NCBI GenBank assembly: GCA_021802165.1
Contig: JAKAAU010000063.1
Location: 1 to 7,973, forward strand
Origin: Thermoplasmata archaeon
GTDB lineage: Archaea > Thermoplasmatota > Thermoplasmata > Thermoplasmatales > Thermoplasmataceae
Reading direction: 5' to 3'
Length of the DNA stretch: 7,973 nt
Position 1 is the first letter of the stretch; the number at the start of each line of letters is the position of its first letter. Shown here piece by piece: positions 6,210 to 7,973 of the stretch. A model generated the notes under the pieces. It was not told where the DNA came from. It ran no database searches and saw only the letters and a list, made by a program, of their open reading frames with translations. Position numbers and translations under genes: made by a program.

Positions 6210-6220
6210 GCAAAATTTGC
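6210..6220. repeat. Inverted repeat GCAAA-A-TTTGC upstream of the endonuclease IV-like gene
   Basis: A perfect 5-bp inverted repeat with a 1-nt centre abuts the A-rich BRE/TATA block of the + strand gene. Position and symmetry would suit an operator for a dimeric regulator, but it is short and could be chance in AT-rich DNA. Confidence 0.35.
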
Positions 6221-6235
6221 AAAAGGTTAAAATAA
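6221..6235 (+). promoter_or_regulatory. BRE/TATA promoter of the endonuclease IV-like gene
   Basis: AAAAGG (BRE-like) is followed by TTAAAATAA (6227-6235), centred 26 nt before the ATG at 6257. No SD is present before that ATG, so a leaderless transcript is predicted. Confidence 0.5.
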
Positions 6236-6256
6236 GCTAGATATATCATTTATAGA

Positions 6257-7270
6257 ATGATTAAGTTCGGCGTTGCAGGAATACCACTTACCAGTAAAGG
6301 CAGAACGTATATAGACTCAATTGAAGATATAGGAAATTTAGGTTTGAATTCTCTGGAAGTCCAACTGTTGCGGGTTAATGTAAGTGAAGACCCTGCAATT
6401 GAATATGTTGGCATGTACCCTAAAGATGTGGGGGATTCCATTATAGTTGATGTTCTACGGCCTGATGAAAACGGCAATTACAGGAACATAGGCACTGAAA
6501 ATGAAATAGAAGAGGACGATATAATACAGGAAATTTTCTGGAATATGGCTCGTAACTATGACGATTTAAAGAACGGTGCTGAAATTGCCAGAGAACTTGA
6601 TGTAGACATTTCTATGCACGCTCCTTATTATATGGACATGTTGAACGGTGGCGAAATGGCCGAGAAATCCATAAACCATTTAAGATGGTCGCTTCTTATC
6701 GGCAGGGCCATGGGAGCCAGAAGAATAATAACCCACACAGGATTTTACACAAAGAAAAAATCTGAAAGCCTGAAAAAGGCATTTGATATATATTCAGAAA
6801 TTGCTAGAGAATTTTCCCATGAAAAGGGATATCCGTATATAGGCATAGAAGCATCAGGCAAAAAGGACCTGTTCGGAACTCAAAAAGAGCTTTTTTATCT
6901 TGCAGAAAGAATTGCCGATATAGAACCTATATTGAATTTCCCCCATATACATTCTATTAATAATGGTTCACTCATAGATGCAAAGAACTTTGAAGATGTA
7001 ATGAATTCTTTTGCAAAATATGCAAAATCCGATTTGTATACGGAATTTGGTGGGGTTGAATATGAAAACGGCAACGAATTAAAAATAACAGCAATAAAAC
7101 ATGGCGATTTAAAATTTGAAACACTTGCCGATGTAATATCTTCCGGTGACAGAGATATGAACATAATATCAATGTCACCCCTGTTGGAGCATGATGCCCA
7201 GTATATGGAGCTTATGTACTGGAGAGCACTCTCAAAAAAATACCAGAAGAAACTTGCAAAGAAAATATAG
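6257..7270 (+). CDS. Endonuclease IV-like / xylose-isomerase-like TIM-barrel protein
   Basis: A 337-aa cytosolic TIM-barrel protein of the AP endonuclease 2 superfamily; true members cleave DNA at abasic sites with three zinc ions. The archaeal start FGVAGIPLTSKG (4-15) and barrel-strand motifs are present: MHAPYY (120-125, H121), ITHTGFY (158-164, H160), IGIEASG (195-201, E198), NFPHIHS (227-233, H230), EFGGVEY (263-269), and IISMSPLLEHDA (303-314). Relative to E. coli Nfo ligands, H69, H109, E145 and H182 seem kept, while D179, H216, H231 and E261 align with N227, E263, I277 and M306. The alignment is by eye. Residues about 43-105 form a longer first loop than in Nfo. The metal site is therefore altered; the protein may be a single-metal enzyme, a sugar-type isomerase or a non-catalytic relative. 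It is the first gene of a small cluster, coupled to the 95-aa gene behind it. Confidence 0.8.
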   Translation: MIKFGVAGIPLTSKGRTYIDSIEDIGNLGLNSLEVQLLRVNVSEDPAIEYVGMYPKDVGDSIIVDVLRPDENGNYRNIGTENEIEEDDIIQEIFWNMARNYDDLKNGAEIARELDVDISMHAPYYMDMLNGGEMAEKSINHLRWSLLIGRAMGARRIITHTGFYTKKKSESLKKAFDIYSEIAREFSHEKGYPYIGIEASGKKDLFGTQKELFYLAERIADIEPILNFPHIHSINNGSLIDAKNFEDVMNSFAKYAKSDLYTEFGGVEYENGNELKITAIKHGDLKFETLADVISSGDRDMNIISMSPLLEHDAQYMELMYWRALSKKYQKKLAKKI

Positions 7271-7274
7271 GTGA
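7270..7274 (+). promoter_or_regulatory. Shine-Dalgarno site of the 95-aa protein gene
   Basis: GGTGA overlaps the last base of the preceding stop codon and lies 5 nt before ATG 7280. An in-frame GTG at 7271 falls inside this site and is therefore rejected as the start. Confidence 0.65.
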
Positions 7275-7279
7275 ATAAA

Positions 7280-7567
7280 ATGAGAACTTATCCTGTTAAG
7301 AAAACTGTTAACATAAGTATTTCAACCATAGAGGATGTTTTAAAGTCTTATAATATTGAATACAAAGAAAATGATGGTCATATTATATCATCTTATCAGG
7401 GTCTTAAAAAATTGGAACTTTGGATAGATGGTAAAAAATTATGCGCGGAAACTGAAACCGACACGGAATACAGGAATCCTGGAGAAACTATTAAATTCTA
7501 TAATGAATTGCTTGAAAAATTGACAGGGTACACATCAAAGGAAAGAAAGAAGCTAATGTCTAAATAG
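7280..7567 (+). CDS. Small conserved archaeal protein, DUF5611-like
   Basis: A soluble 95-aa protein. From memory, the pattern resembles the archaeal family DUF5611: an N-terminal MRTYPVK, a middle two-strand unit ending in YQGLKKLELWIDGKKL (about 39-54), then ETETD, and a C-terminal helix with NELLEKLTGYTSKERKK (about 76-92). The family assignment is moderate and the function unknown. A mixed alpha/beta fold is likely; there are no cysteine clusters, membrane segments or obvious catalytic motifs. The ATG follows the endonuclease IV-like stop codon by 9 nt, with the SD overlapping that stop, so the two are almost certainly co-transcribed and translationally coupled. A functional link with the TIM-barrel protein is suggested only by this arrangement. 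Confidence 0.8.
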   Translation: MRTYPVKKTVNISISTIEDVLKSYNIEYKENDGHIISSYQGLKKLELWIDGKKLCAETETDTEYRNPGETIKFYNELLEKLTGYTSKERKKLMSK

Positions 7568-7589
7568 TTTATTTGTTTACAAGATACAG

Positions 7590-7955
7590 ATGTTTAAAGA
7601 TAAATTATATATAATCAGCATTGCAATAAGTATCATTTCACTATTCTTCCTTATTATATCTATAAACGATTTATTATTTGGAAATGCAGCATTGATCCAT
7701 TTATTTTCATTGAAATCAATAGGCGCGTGGCAGTACTGGGTGTTAATAGGTTCTATCATAATATTTCTGTACTTTGCTTATTTAACTTATTCAATGATCA
7801 GTGATATGTCAAAGTTCAAAACCCTAATTCAGAGCGCCAGCAAAAAAACTTTTATTTCCAACTTGCCCGATCTTGAACGTATATCTAAAAGATTTGGAAC
7901 CCGTTATGATGATCTCCTTAACGAGGCAAAGCATAAATGGGGTATTAAAAAATAA
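7590..7955 (+). CDS. Small membrane protein with two transmembrane segments, function unknown
   Basis: A 121-aa protein with two clear hydrophobic segments, about residues 6-30 (LYIISIAISIISLFFLIISI) and 47-70 (AWQYWVLIGSIIIFLYFAYL). They are joined by a short loop of about 16 residues and followed by a polar, basic C-terminal region (71-121) that is probably a cytosolic helical domain, with SNLPDLERISKRFGTRYDDLL at its centre. It may belong to the archaeal membrane family DUF3198; this is from memory and weak. The gene starts 22 bp after the 95-aa gene, but has no SD before its ATG. The AT-rich stretch over the previous stop (about 7562-7575) is TATA-like and 15-28 nt upstream, so it may have its own leaderless promoter as well as read-through from the cluster. 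Confidence 0.75.
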   Translation: MFKDKLYIISIAISIISLFFLIISINDLLFGNAALIHLFSLKSIGAWQYWVLIGSIIIFLYFAYLTYSMISDMSKFKTLIQSASKKTFISNLPDLERISKRFGTRYDDLLNEAKHKWGIKK

Positions 7956-7973
7956 TTATTTTAATAGATTTTT
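7949..7973 (+). terminator. AT palindrome plus T-run at the cluster end
   Basis: A perfect 14-nt palindrome, AAAATAATTATTTT (7949-7962), overlaps the stop codon of the membrane-protein gene, and a T5 run ends the window at 7969-7973. T-runs are the usual archaeal termination signal. The palindrome has no loop and only A-T pairs, so it adds little as a hairpin. The window ends before the tract can be judged fully. Confidence 0.35.

Overview
The window looks like chromosomal DNA of a thermoplasmatalean archaeon (Ferroplasma/Acidiplasma/Thermoplasma-like). The grounds are an archaeal-type DnaG with a central Toprim domain, a LonB-type AAA+ ATPase, TATA boxes about 20-36 nt before start codons in place of bacterial -35/-10 signals, GGTG(A)-type Shine-Dalgarno sites, a tRNA without encoded CCA, and AT-rich DNA. 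The genus is an inference from overall protein character. I see no insertion sequence, CRISPR array, integrase or phage gene.

Left part (1-1779): a tRNA-Thr(UGU) gene on the + strand faces a minus-strand FAD-dependent amine/amino-acid oxidoreductase only 22 bp away. Upstream of the oxidoreductase, on the same strand, lies a small beta-rich protein of 88 aa. That gene is divergent from aroD (type I 3-dehydroquinate dehydratase, + strand); the two share an 83-bp promoter region.

Middle (1780-5965): aroD converges with a MarC-family membrane protein gene, and their coding ends overlap by 20 bp. Then comes the most distinctive unit, a minus-strand pair read dnaG first, then a LonB-like AAA+ ATPase that overlaps the dnaG end by 16 bp and has its own SD. 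The ATPase lacks the Lon protease domain and carries a four-cysteine zinc ribbon where membrane-bound LonB has its transmembrane insert. The overlap suggests coordinated production of DnaG (archaeal primase-like protein, known as an exosome subunit) and a remodelling ATPase; this partnership is an inference.

Right part (5966-7973): a 291-bp divergent intergenic region separates dnaG from a + strand cluster. Its first gene encodes an endonuclease IV-like TIM-barrel protein with several metal ligands apparently replaced. A coupled 95-aa protein (DUF5611-like) follows, then a 121-aa protein with two membrane segments. An AT palindrome and a T-run close the window.

Genes that start transcripts (aroD, the oxidoreductase, the endonuclease IV-like gene) appear leaderless, with a TATA box about 20-26 nt before the ATG. 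Internal operon genes, dnaG and marC have GGTG-type SD sites. This pattern was used to choose starts, and it moves four starts (aroD, dnaG, the 95-aa gene and the ATPase) to or confirms them at the positions given.
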